64,000 bases of DNA, from positions 1-64,000 of the forward strand of contig NZ_BAKF01000006.1 in the NCBI RefSeq assembly GCF_000614025.1. Direction: 5' to 3'. Below the pieces are notes generated by a model. It searched no databases. It was not told where the DNA came from and saw only the letters and a list, made by a program, of their open reading frames with translations. The DNA is from Prevotella aurantiaca JCM 15754 (lineage in GTDB: Bacteria; Bacteroidota; Bacteroidia; Bacteroidales; Bacteroidaceae). The position numbers and the translations under genes are program-made. Shown piece after piece: positions 9,139-17,601 of the stretch. Numbering within the stretch: position 1 is the first letter of the stretch; each line of letters begins with the position of its first letter.

Positions 9139-9209
9139 TGTTCAACGTTGCCTCTCCATTTACCCTTTATTAAGGGAACGCCTTACCGAGGCAGGGGCGT
9201 TTAGGTTAA
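9139..9209 (-). promoter_or_regulatory. Structured 5' leader with predicted pseudoknot (copy 1)
   Basis: Minus strand: P1 AACGCC (9201-9196) with GGCGTT (9182-9177); immediately next P2 CCCTT/AAGGG with loop AATA (9176-9163); 8 bases; then GAGGCA (9154-9149) pairs perfectly with TGCCTC in the P1 loop (9193-9188). The GAGG lies 10 bases from the ATG, so the pseudoknot would cover the ribosome-binding region. Spacings are identical to copy 2, while P2 and the pseudoknot helix differ in sequence but keep pairing. Confidence 0.7.
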
Positions 9210-9225
9210 GTAATGTAATCGGTTA

Positions 9226-9233
9226 CAAATATA
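9226..9233 (-). promoter_or_regulatory. -7 element for the gene at 8269-9138
   Basis: TATATTTG on the minus strand fits TAnnTTTG. It would start the transcript about 10 bases before the structured leader, placing the whole pseudoknot in the 5' UTR. Confidence 0.55.
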
Positions 9234-9288
9234 GTTTTTTTTTCTGAAAATCTATCCTTAATGGTCAAAAAATGAGAGGACATAGCAA

Positions 9289-10131
9289 ATGTCATGGGAT
9301 ACGGTAAAGGAAATACACTCCTCTTACCTTGAGCGTCATTATAGCCCTCCATCTTTGGATAAGGTGGATAATATTGGTATAGATGAGTTTGCTGTTAAGA
9401 AAGGACATGTTTATAAGACCATCGTCGTGGATTTGGATAATGGCAGGGTAATCTATGTTGGCGATGGAATGGGTACGAAAGCTCTGAAGAAATTCTGGCA
9501 GAAAGTCAAACGTAAGAATATAAAGATAAAACATGTGGCAACAGACTTGTCTGTGGCTTTCATAGCCTCTGTCATGGAGAATTGTCCCGATGCAGTACAT
9601 GTGTTTGATCATTTCCATGTAGTGAAGTTAATGAACGAGAGACTTGACGATATCAGACGTAAAGTTTATAGTATGGAAAAAGATATAAATAAGCGTAAAG
9701 TACTCAAAGGAACAAGGTATCTGCTACTGGGCAATGGTGCAGACATCTTTGATAAACAGCACAAGACAAGGCTTGAGAATGCTTTAGCTATGAATGAGCC
9801 ATTGTCAAAAGCATACTATTTGAAGGAACAACTGCATCAGATATGGTCGCAATCTACGAAAGATATGGCAGAAAAAGTGCTTGATGACTGGATAAGGCAG
9901 GCAGAACAAAGCAAGATAGCTCAACTACAGAAAATGGCTGTTATCGTAAGAAACTATAAGAAAGGAATCCTTACTTGGTACGATTGCCATCTATCAACAG
10001 GAAAAGTCGAAGGCATCAATGACAAGATTAAAGTAATGAAACGAAATGCCTATGGATTCAGGGAGGAGAGGTACTTTACACTAAGACTCTATGCACTGCA
10101 TGACTGCCGTAACACTCGAAATGTCGGATGA
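9289..10131 (+). CDS. ISL3-type transposase, N-terminally truncated
   Basis: 280 residues covering the catalytic domain of an ISL3-family (IS204/IS1001/IS1096/IS1165-type) DDE transposase. D32 in GIDEF, D86 in ATDLS and E241 in KVEGIND form the DDE triad. The family's N-terminal zinc-finger/HTH part (over 100 residues) is missing. Just upstream another frame reads DIANV, which would fit the end of that HTH, suggesting a small internal deletion. No terminal inverted repeats were found. Probably an inactive IS relic in a degraded accessory patch. Confidence 0.85.
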   Translation: MSWDTVKEIHSSYLERHYSPPSLDKVDNIGIDEFAVKKGHVYKTIVVDLDNGRVIYVGDGMGTKALKKFWQKVKRKNIKIKHVATDLSVAFIASVMENCPDAVHVFDHFHVVKLMNERLDDIRRKVYSMEKDINKRKVLKGTRYLLLGNGADIFDKQHKTRLENALAMNEPLSKAYYLKEQLHQIWSQSTKDMAEKVLDDWIRQAEQSKIAQLQKMAVIVRNYKKGILTWYDCHLSTGKVEGINDKIKVMKRNAYGFREERYFTLRLYALHDCRNTRNVG

Positions 10132-10262
10132 ACCCAAAAACTTGCAGATATAAGCAAATAATTTACAGGATAATATACTATGAATCAGAGGAATATTAGG
10201 TTTTTAAGGGAGGACTACTTATTTCTTGAAAATAGAAGTACATAAATAATAATTATAAATTT

Positions 10263-10306
10263 AAAAAACGTAATTACATTTTTTGAAAAATGTAATTACG
10301 TTTTTT
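10263..10306. repeat. Phased palindrome pair B forming a 21-bp perfect inverted repeat
   Basis: Two GTAATTAC palindromes centred at about 10273 and 10295 (22 bp apart). The flanks make arms 10263-10283 and 10286-10306 exact reverse complements with a 2-base spacer. T-runs on both outer sides mean it may also act as a bidirectional terminator between the convergent transposase and the gene at 10393. It shares core and period with arrays A, C and D. Confidence 0.75.
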
Positions 10307-10392
10307 TTGTAAAGTATATACTTTTTCTTATATTCTAAATTCAAAGGATAATTCTTTTCATTACAACTTCATATGCATTAATAAAATCTCTA

Positions 10393-11274
10393 TCATAATA
10401 TATTTGCATTGGGATATTCCGTTTGTAATTTCATTTTAGCTTTTTCTATTAATTCTACTTTTGGAACGTCTATTTTTAGCGTATTATAATTGTTAATAGG
10501 CATTTTCATAAGCTCATTATTGGGAATATACTCAGGAAGTCCTATGCGTTCACGAATATTTAACCAAAGAAGAATATCTATAAGGAATACAAAATAATCA
10601 GAAGATGGGAAGTCTGGAATATGATTTTTGTATTCATCTTCATCTGATTCTAAAATATGAAAACTAACCATTTCATTTACAATTTCAGTTAGCAAGGTTT
10701 TATCTTTAGTATTCCAATATTGAATAGCTTTTTCATATACACCCATCTCCTTACGAAAATTTAAACGAGTGTAATCAAGTTCTATACCTTGCCATTTACA
10801 AAATATTGATAACATAAACCAAGGGTGTTTATATGCAGAATTCCATCCTTTATATTGTTTGCCGTAAAGCATCTTTAATAACACATCTCCTAATTTTAAT
10901 GCTATAGAATCCCAGCCTAAAAGCAATGCCTGAGCAAGATACTTAATCGCATTTATGAAAGAAATAGATTCTTTATATTGTTCAACTGTTGTTCCTAAAA
11001 AATAATCCCATGTAATAGACTCTATTGCATAATATGTTGATAATGCTAATAAATAATGATCTAGTTTATTCTCTTTAAAAAAAGAATAAATAAAATTCCA
11101 ATGTTGCCAATTAGAAATTCTTTCTAATTTAAGACCAATAATAGCTCGACTCTTATTACCACTTATATAGCTATTTATATCTTCGTTAGAAGTGAAATAG
11201 AAATGTGTAAGCTTTTCTAGTTGATATTCCTTTTTTTTAAGAACATACTGTACTGCCTTCTCTATATTTTCCAT
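10393..11274 (-). CDS. Hypothetical all-helical protein
   Basis: 293 residues, no signal peptide, rich in Trp and Tyr and predicted largely helical. I do not recognise a family with confidence. Size and aromatic helical character (SNWQHWNFIYSFF, ITWDYFLG, HPWFMLSIFCKW) recall immunity-type proteins of contact-dependent or type VI toxin systems, but no toxin gene is adjacent. It stands alone between an IS relic and a 444-bp non-coding region, which suggests acquired DNA. The immunity idea is weak inference. Confidence 0.6.
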   Translation of the reverse strand: MENIEKAVQYVLKKKEYQLEKLTHFYFTSNEDINSYISGNKSRAIIGLKLERISNWQHWNFIYSFFKENKLDHYLLALSTYYAIESITWDYFLGTTVEQYKESISFINAIKYLAQALLLGWDSIALKLGDVLLKMLYGKQYKGWNSAYKHPWFMLSIFCKWQGIELDYTRLNFRKEMGVYEKAIQYWNTKDKTLLTEIVNEMVSFHILESDEDEYKNHIPDFPSSDYFVFLIDILLWLNIRERIGLPEYIPNNELMKMPINNYNTLKIDVPKVELIEKAKMKLQTEYPNANIL

Positions 11275-11537
11275 AATTTATCTATTGTTTTCTTTCATAG
11301 GTGTAAGATATAACACACAACAAACAACTACAAATATAGTAATTTACTTTGATATATGCTCATCTTTTTCCATAAATCCTATTGCTTGTTTATATTTACT
11401 TCTGCATTTTATATTACAAAACACATGTAAATAATATTAAACAATTAAGATAGCTTTTTTTATATTCATCAACAAACTGTAAAAATTATTTCGGTAAATT
11501 ACGCTTATTTTACACTCGTGTAAACACTTATGTAACC

Positions 11538-11565
11538 TTTGTTTATTGGAAATATTGTAAATTTG
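11538..11565 (+). promoter_or_regulatory. Candidate promoter of the GH16 gene in a 444-bp gap
   Basis: TTTG (11538-11541) and TAAATTTG (11558-11565) resemble the Bacteroidetes -33/-7 pair, but the spacing of 16 is shorter than the usual 19-21. A leader of about 150 bases follows, with a small hairpin GAGTAG...CTACTC shortly before the gene. Nothing else is seen in 11275-11718. Confidence 0.45.
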
Positions 11566-11718
11566 CAGCCAAAGGTTATAACCTCTTTAAATTTGACATT
11601 ATAATAGTCTTATTCTTTAAGTTTTTAAATACCTTTCTATTTCACGAGGATAATTCTTCAAATAATCACATAACACGAGTAGCTTACAACTACTCTTCAC
11701 ATATAAAAATAAAAGCAT

Positions 11719-13689
11719 ATGAAAAAAGTAGTAATTACTATTTGTGCTTTAAGTTTAGTTCATTTAGGACTTTCAGCACAGAAAAATCAAGGAGTTGTCC
11801 CTTCATTAGTGGGGTGGAGTTATTATGGAGGTGATGAGTTTAATGGAACAATTATAAATAAAAGTTTATGGGGAATCTATGGTGATAAAACAAAACATTA
11901 TAGTTATGAACTTTATGGTAATAACAAGAAACAAGGTAATGCTCAGATATATCGCGACCAAATGGTAACGGTAAATAATGGTTTATTATCTATTCGTGCT
12001 ACTCGTGAACCTATAAAGACAGGACTCCGCAAATACGAAGATGATCCAGCAAATACTGATTATAGTATAAAGATGCGAAACCCTATAAAACCTAAACATG
12101 GTTATACAAAATATGGTTGGTGGTCAGGTGCACTCTCTAGCAGAGATGCAGAGAATGGAGGCAACTATTATCCACTTTACTCTCGTATTGAGATAAAAGC
12201 CAAGATACCTTTCTCTATTGGTACTTGGATGGCATTGTGGCTTCGTCATTGCAATGGGTCTAGTACTTTTGAAATTGATTTGCAAGAATTCTTTGTACAT
12301 GATGATGCAAGAACCTTTGCAAAAGATAATATTGATAAAAAACGACGCTATGTTCATCAATCCATACATGGTATAGATTATAATTTAGGTACAAGATACG
12401 ATCAAGATAAGAAAAAGTATGTACTTAAAAACGGATATAATCATAATAATTATAGTGATAGAATAAAAGAAATAATGTTTGACCCTTCAGAAGATTTCCA
12501 TGTTTATGGGGCACAGATTGACCCTGAGCCAGGTGATTCTTCTCGTAATATAGCTGTATCATTCCTCTTGGATGGTAGAGTAAGATCTGTTTTCATTACA
12601 TCATACTATAAAACGTCTGGTGAGGCAGTAGATTCTGCTGATATGAAGCCAATGAAAGATAAGTATCCATATCGATACAATGCTCTCTTGAGAAAAGAAA
12701 ATTTCAAGAATGGTATTGATCGTGTGTGGGATGTTGCTATTACAGGACAAATAGGAGGAAAACCAGACGGAAAAGGTGGTGGTATACTTTATCCAGAAAT
12801 GGATCCTCAGTATGGTGGAGATATAAATAAAGTGCCTAAGGACTATGTAATGGATATTGACTGGATGCGTGTTTATAAACGTGCAAATAAGCTGATTTGG
12901 ATTGGTGCTCAGCCATTACCTGGTGATATGAAACAGACAAAAGCTAAAATAGAAATACCTACTAAACGATTGGGTAGTCTTAAAATAGGAGACAAACTTA
13001 TATTGGATATTGATACGCTCTCTTCATCTAAACATCGTAAAGTTGGACTATCTTCTATTGATATTTATAATAAGTATGGTAAGAGCATAACAACGCTAAA
13101 ACCTCAACTATCAAGAAATGATGCGCAGGTAACATTCTTCATTACAGATAAAAATATGCTAGAAGAATTAAAAAAGGAGGGTTGTTATATAGAAGGTGAA
13201 AATATACGTATATTCTCTTTAGCAAGCGAAAAAAAGGAAAGCAGTATATGGAATGGCTTTAAGCAAATAAATAAAGATAAAGTTATCATTCCTAAGGAGA
13301 TGTTCGAAAGAGTATACCGTAACCAAATATTAGAATTTACTGTTCTTGATGTTGAATCGCAAGGTAAGATAATACTTCCACAAGTTAACAAGAGTATAAA
13401 CCTATCAGCTGCACGTGATGAAAAGCAATACGTTATTGAGTTAGACGATGAGAGTGCTAAAACAATTAATAAGTATGGTTTGCAGATATCTGGAGAGGGA
13501 TATTATTTAAGAAATGTAAGATTGATTGATAAAAAGACTGTTACTGGTATAACTGAAATCGATTCTCCTAAAGAAGATACAGATGAAATATATACAATTA
13601 GTGGTATGAAGGTAAAAGAGGCAAAAGAAAAAGGCGATTTGCGTCCAGGAATTTATATTATTGATGGAAAGAAGGTTCTCGTGAGATAA
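11719..13689 (+). CDS. Secreted glycoside hydrolase family 16 protein
   Basis: 656-residue exported glycosidase. Signal peptide MKKVVITICALSLVHLGLSA, then a GH16 jelly-roll domain (residues about 30-390) with the catalytic ExDxxE signature EIDLQE at residues 185-190 (E185 nucleophile, D187, E190 acid/base). This is the retaining beta-glucanase family (laminarinase, agarase, carrageenase types); the exact substrate cannot be read. The last ~40 residues (EIYTISGMKVKEA...LRPGIYIIDGKKVLVR) form a T9SS-like sorting tail. It lies convergent to a polysaccharide locus, so trimming of the cell's own exopolysaccharide is possible but unproven. Confidence 0.88.
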   Translation: MKKVVITICALSLVHLGLSAQKNQGVVPSLVGWSYYGGDEFNGTIINKSLWGIYGDKTKHYSYELYGNNKKQGNAQIYRDQMVTVNNGLLSIRATREPIKTGLRKYEDDPANTDYSIKMRNPIKPKHGYTKYGWWSGALSSRDAENGGNYYPLYSRIEIKAKIPFSIGTWMALWLRHCNGSSTFEIDLQEFFVHDDARTFAKDNIDKKRRYVHQSIHGIDYNLGTRYDQDKKKYVLKNGYNHNNYSDRIKEIMFDPSEDFHVYGAQIDPEPGDSSRNIAVSFLLDGRVRSVFITSYYKTSGEAVDSADMKPMKDKYPYRYNALLRKENFKNGIDRVWDVAITGQIGGKPDGKGGGILYPEMDPQYGGDINKVPKDYVMDIDWMRVYKRANKLIWIGAQPLPGDMKQTKAKIEIPTKRLGSLKIGDKLILDIDTLSSSKHRKVGLSSIDIYNKYGKSITTLKPQLSRNDAQVTFFITDKNMLEELKKEGCYIEGENIRIFSLASEKKESSIWNGFKQINKDKVIIPKEMFERVYRNQILEFTVLDVESQGKIILPQVNKSINLSAARDEKQYVIELDDESAKTINKYGLQISGEGYYLRNVRLIDKKTVTGITEIDSPKEDTDEIYTISGMKVKEAKEKGDLRPGIYIIDGKKVLVR

Positions 13690-13730
13690 TGAATCCTTCA
13701 AAAAAATAGTGTAAAATGTAAGTAAAAATA

Positions 13731-13764
13731 AAAGAGAGTGTGTCTAATATGACACACTCTCTTT
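13731..13764. terminator. Bidirectional terminator between GH16 gene and glycan locus
   Basis: 14-bp perfect stem AAAGAGAGTGTGTC/GACACACTCTCTTT with a 6-base loop and a T-run, between convergent genes. The same 12-bp stem core recurs downstream of ppdK. Confidence 0.85.
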
Positions 13765-13789
13765 TTTCTGTTGCTTTATATTTTACAAA

Positions 13790-14899
13790 TCACCTTTTAA
13801 TTGCTTCAAAAATCTTTTTCGGTATTTCTTTCGAAATTAAGGCTATATTTTCCTTTTTACTTAGATTAAAGAGGTGATAATAGTGTGATAGTTTTATTGC
13901 TGTTTGTTCAATATAATACTTTAATCCAGACCTTACTTCCGTCGTTCGACCATATTTACCAAAGTTTCCTCTTTTATACACAACGCTTAAAATATATTTC
14001 TTTCTTTTATAGTCTTTTTGTGTTAATGTATAGGGAAAATAATTTTTAGATAATCCTAAATCGTCAACAAGAATAGTACCTATTGCTGTGAAAGCTTTTT
14101 GAAAATCTAAGTGTGATAAAATCTCAGCAAGCCTTTCTTTATCTATACTTCTCTCTTTATTCTGATCTTGTTCAGCCATAGCAGCCGTATAACATAAGAC
14201 TGCTATATCGCAAAATTGTCTTAGTCCCACACCTAATTCTATAAGATGGTGATAAAGATGTAAAAAAGTATAAGCGAGATTTAACGTTGGACTTAAAATC
14301 GGAACTTTCTTATTATCAATTAGAGTATAACTTAGGGGCTCTGTATTTATTAAGTTATCAAAGTATTGTTGGTTTTCAGAATTTGCAAACTTAAATAGTG
14401 TAAAGTGTAGTTCGAATAAAGTCTTATTGAAGTGAAAACTATAATGCTGTTCAGATTCGTCTCGCTCTAATTCTACTTTTAATTCCTTATGTAGTATGTT
14501 AATAAGTTTTTCCAAATCATTTGGAAAACAATAGAAGTCAATATCTCCACCTATTCGATGGAGTGGGTGAGGGTATAAATTTGCAATTGTTTGCCCTTTT
14601 ACAATAAAAAACTTTATATCATGCTTTTCTAATAGCTCCGTTAGTAATATTAGGTTGCTATTAAGAAGTAGATTTGTCTTCTTAATATTTTCTAAACTAC
14701 CAAAAGCTGCTAAAGCTTCTTGCTGTGGTAGTTTTATGTTATTGTTGATGAGTGATGAAAAGACTAATCCACTAACAGTTTGCATACTCGCAATTCTCTG
14801 TAAGTCAGAAAAGTCCTTTTTATCTAAGGATGGAAAGCTTAGAATCCCTCCCCATAACTCATTTTTAATTAATTCTTTTAGAAGCTTCTCCGCACTCAT
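13790..14899 (-). CDS. Nucleotidyltransferase family protein (NTP_transf_5 type)
   Basis: 369 residues resembling the uncharacterised nucleotidyltransferase family found in polysaccharide loci. The core is FIVKGQTIANLYPHP followed by RIGGDIDFYCF, the G-D-x-D metal-binding pattern. It is the last gene of the minus-strand glycan cluster, 27 bases after the aminotransferase, and ends before a strong terminator. The substrate is unknown; in such loci it may modify a sugar or phosphate group. Confidence 0.75.
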   Translation of the reverse strand: MSAEKLLKELIKNELWGGILSFPSLDKKDFSDLQRIASMQTVSGLVFSSLINNNIKLPQQEALAAFGSLENIKKTNLLLNSNLILLTELLEKHDIKFFIVKGQTIANLYPHPLHRIGGDIDFYCFPNDLEKLINILHKELKVELERDESEQHYSFHFNKTLFELHFTLFKFANSENQQYFDNLINTEPLSYTLIDNKKVPILSPTLNLAYTFLHLYHHLIELGVGLRQFCDIAVLCYTAAMAEQDQNKERSIDKERLAEILSHLDFQKAFTAIGTILVDDLGLSKNYFPYTLTQKDYKRKKYILSVVYKRGNFGKYGRTTEVRSGLKYYIEQTAIKLSHYYHLFNLSKKENIALISKEIPKKIFEAIKR

Positions 14900-14926
14900 A
14901 AAGTTTCTTATTAGTAGAAGAGAATT

Positions 14927-16275
14927 TTATTCAACAATAGACCTTCTTATTGATTCGATTATAAACTTGGCATCTTCCTCACTTACCATAGGGCCTGATG
15001 GAAGACAAAGACCAGTTTTAAATAGCTCTTCGCTAATACCATTTACATAAGCTGGACTATTCTTATAGACTGGTTGTAAGTGCATTGGTTTCCAAAGTGG
15101 GCGACTTTCTATACCTAATTTATCTAATGCTATTCGCATTGCTTCTACATTTGTATTTGGCTCACAGTTAGTATGAACAGCTCCAGTTGAATGAACAACA
15201 CCAGCTGCTCCACCAACAGCACCAGCAATAGCTTCTTTATAAGCATTTGCTTGACCAACTACCTTTGTATCTTTATCAATTGTTATGGTGTTAAGCCAGA
15301 AGTTAGAATCATAATTTTCGTCTGGATTCCCATGGAAGGTAATACCTTTCACATCTTTAAACCCTTCTTTGTATAGTCTAGCAATGAATTTGTGATGTGA
15401 AATGTGTTCATCGAGAACTGTCATTTGTCCACGTCCTATGCCTGCGCAAACATTACTTAGACGATAATTGTAGCCTATCTCTTCGTGTTGGTAGTATGGA
15501 AAAGCCTCACGCGCTTGTGTTGCAAAGAACATAATACGATTCTTTGCTTCTTTATTTGGACAAATTAAGGCTCCTCCTCCTGATGTAGTAATCATTTTAT
15601 TACCATTAAAGCTCATTACCCCATAATTGCCAAATGTGCCTACAACCTTTCCATTGTAACGACTACCCAAACCTTCTGCTGCATCTTCTATTAATGGAAT
15701 ATTATAGCGTTCGGCAATTTTCATAATTTCTTTTATTTTTGCAGGCATTCCATAGAGGTAAACAGCAATGATGGCTTTTGGTTTTTTACCTGTTTTTTCA
15801 ATTCTATCCTTGATAGCTTCTTCAAGTAATACAGGGCACATATTCCATGTGTCAACTTCTGAGTCAACAAAAACAGGAGTTGCACCAAGATAAGCTACAG
15901 GGTGTGAGCTTGCACAAAAAGTAAAACTCTGACAAATTACCTCATCGCCTGCCTTAACACCCAAGTTAATCAGTGCCAAATGAATGGCAGCTGTACCCGA
16001 GCATAAAGCAACAACTTCTTTTTCTTCCAAATCATTATATCCGTTATGCCATAATTCATCTGGATTATTGTTGTGTGCTTGTATGCTTTGTGGGTAACTT
16101 CGTTAGAAAAATCTATATTATTAGGCTTAGATTTACAAAAACGGCTTAATTCTTCTTCAAATGCATTTACATTCGGTCCTAATGGCACGATCCAGTTTGT
16201 ATCAAATGCTTCTTGAATGAACTTTTGTTCGTTGCCACTCATATGGGCAAGACATAAATATTTTCTCTCCATCAT
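14927..16275 (-). pseudogene. DegT/DnrJ/EryC1 sugar aminotransferase, frameshifted
   Basis: PLP-dependent aminotransferase of nucleotide-sugar synthesis (PglE-like). The N-terminal frame (from 16275: KYLCLAHMSGNEQKFIQEAF, WIVPLGPNVNAFE) and the rest (ALCSGTAAIHLALINLG, SFNGNKMITTSGGGAL with the PLP lysine, YNYRLSNVCAGIGRGQM) lie in different frames. The second frame continues sensibly upstream (YPQSIQAHNNNPDELW), so one base appears missing near 16095, within the TT of the GTTACC context. With it restored the protein would be about 449 residues. It may be intact in the cell if this is a sequence error. With the neighbouring PGT and GNAT it suggests an acetamido-amino-sugar. Confidence 0.85.
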
Positions 16276-16280
16276 AACAA

Positions 16281-16940
16281 TTATATAATTTCACCTGCAT
16301 AGTTCATCTTCTTACCGAGAACTGTACAGATAATCATTTGAATGTCTTTTATAAATGAATAATTCCGTAAATAATAAAGATTTAGTTTGACCTTATCAGG
16401 GAAAATTATTTCATCATTATACTGTGTTGGATTATCAACAGAAGCCAATAGTTCTTCCTCATTTCTATATTTAAGACTTGCAGGTCCTGTAATTCCAGGC
16501 TTTAATTTAAGTATGTCTCGGTCTTTACCTTTTAATTGATCAGCATAACCAGGGACATCTGGACGAGGTCCAACAAAACTCATATCTCCTTTAAGAACAT
16601 TCCAAAGTTCTGGTAATTCATCTAATTTATATCGTCTAAGCTTTTCTCCAAAAGGAGTTATCCTACTTTGTTCCGTTGAAGCTATAGAAGTTGCTTCAGA
16701 GTCTTTACTCGCAATTGATGCTTCAGCTTTAACTGTCATTGATCTAAACTTATATACCGTAAATAACTTACCATTCTGCCCTACACGTTTTTGACAGAAT
16801 AATATAGGTCCTGGCATTTTCACCTTTAAAAGTATAGATACGATTACTAAAATAGGGCTTAACAATAATAACCCAATAAATGACATTATTTTATCAAAGA
16901 GCCATTTTAATATCATAATTTTAAATGATCTTATTATCAA
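16281..16940 (-). CDS. Initiating sugar transferase (PglC/WbaP C-terminal type)
   Basis: 219-residue monotopic phosphoglycosyl transferase that moves a sugar-1-phosphate from a nucleotide sugar to undecaprenyl phosphate, starting a lipid-linked glycan. An N-terminal hydrophobic re-entrant helix (FIGLLLLSPILVIVSILL) is followed by family motifs GPILFCQKRVGQNGKLF, YKFRSM, LDELPELWNVLKGDMSFVG, PRPDVPG and LKPGITGPASL. Length fits the short PglC class rather than full WbaP. It lies between the aminotransferase and GNAT genes, an arrangement like bacillosamine-type pgl clusters. Confidence 0.92.
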   Translation of the reverse strand: MIIRSFKIMILKWLFDKIMSFIGLLLLSPILVIVSILLKVKMPGPILFCQKRVGQNGKLFTVYKFRSMTVKAEASIASKDSEATSIASTEQSRITPFGEKLRRYKLDELPELWNVLKGDMSFVGPRPDVPGYADQLKGKDRDILKLKPGITGPASLKYRNEEELLASVDNPTQYNDEIIFPDKVKLNLYYLRNYSFIKDIQMIICTVLGKKMNYAGEII

Positions 16941-16953
16941 TATTGTTTCTTAA

Positions 16954-17601
16954 TTAGTTCTTCTTTGGTAGGTATTCAACAAAAAAGTCTCCATTACCTA
17001 AGGTTTCTATTATTTTAACATCATTGGCATTTTGCGCTGATTTTAAAGATGCAATATTTTCTGGAGCTATTGTTCCAAATACGCGAAGATCTAATAGCGA
17101 AGATATTTCTGTTGCGCAAAGATTCATTAACTTATTGATCCCACGTCTTTGCCATCTATAATCCGTCATATAACCTCTGAAGGATCTGCCCCAAAAGAAG
17201 CTGCGTTGAAAGAAATATCCAATACAAACTCGTTCTATAACTTTTGTATCTGTAGAGACGATGTATGCAAGAAAGCTTTTGTCATTAGCTAATTTATACA
17301 ATGTTGATTCATCAAAATTATGAGGTTTAAAGAAATCAAATGCTGTTTTAGGTTGTTCTACAAACATTTTATTTAATAAGTATACATTATCTTTGCAGAG
17401 TTCTTCTATTTTATATTTCTGTGTTTGACCATCTTCTTTTTTATCTATAATAGGAATAGTTGAATATTTTAAAAGAACCTTGGCTATACTTTCCATTCTT
17501 TTTCCATATCTTATTCCAAATAATAAAGAATTGAGGACTCCTATTATATCCCATATCCAAGGGATTTTATCACGGAGGAGGTGCGCAATCTTATAAAGCA
17601 T
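16954..17601 (-). CDS. GNAT-like acetyltransferase
   Basis: 215 residues. The C-terminal part (GYFFQRSFFWGRSFRG, DYRWQRRGINKLMNL, then FGTIAPENIASLKSAQ) has the order of a GNAT fold, with the acetyl-CoA loop near R-R-G-I-N and a typical N-x-x-S-L-K helix. It overlaps the upstream glycosyltransferase gene by 11 bases and is followed by the PglC-like gene, so it probably acetylates an amino sugar in this locus. The target is inferred. Confidence 0.7.
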   Translation of the reverse strand: MLYKIAHLLRDKIPWIWDIIGVLNSLLFGIRYGKRMESIAKVLLKYSTIPIIDKKEDGQTQKYKIEELCKDNVYLLNKMFVEQPKTAFDFFKPHNFDESTLYKLANDKSFLAYIVSTDTKVIERVCIGYFFQRSFFWGRSFRGYMTDYRWQRRGINKLMNLCATEISSLLDLRVFGTIAPENIASLKSAQNANDVKIIETLGNGDFFVEYLPKKN

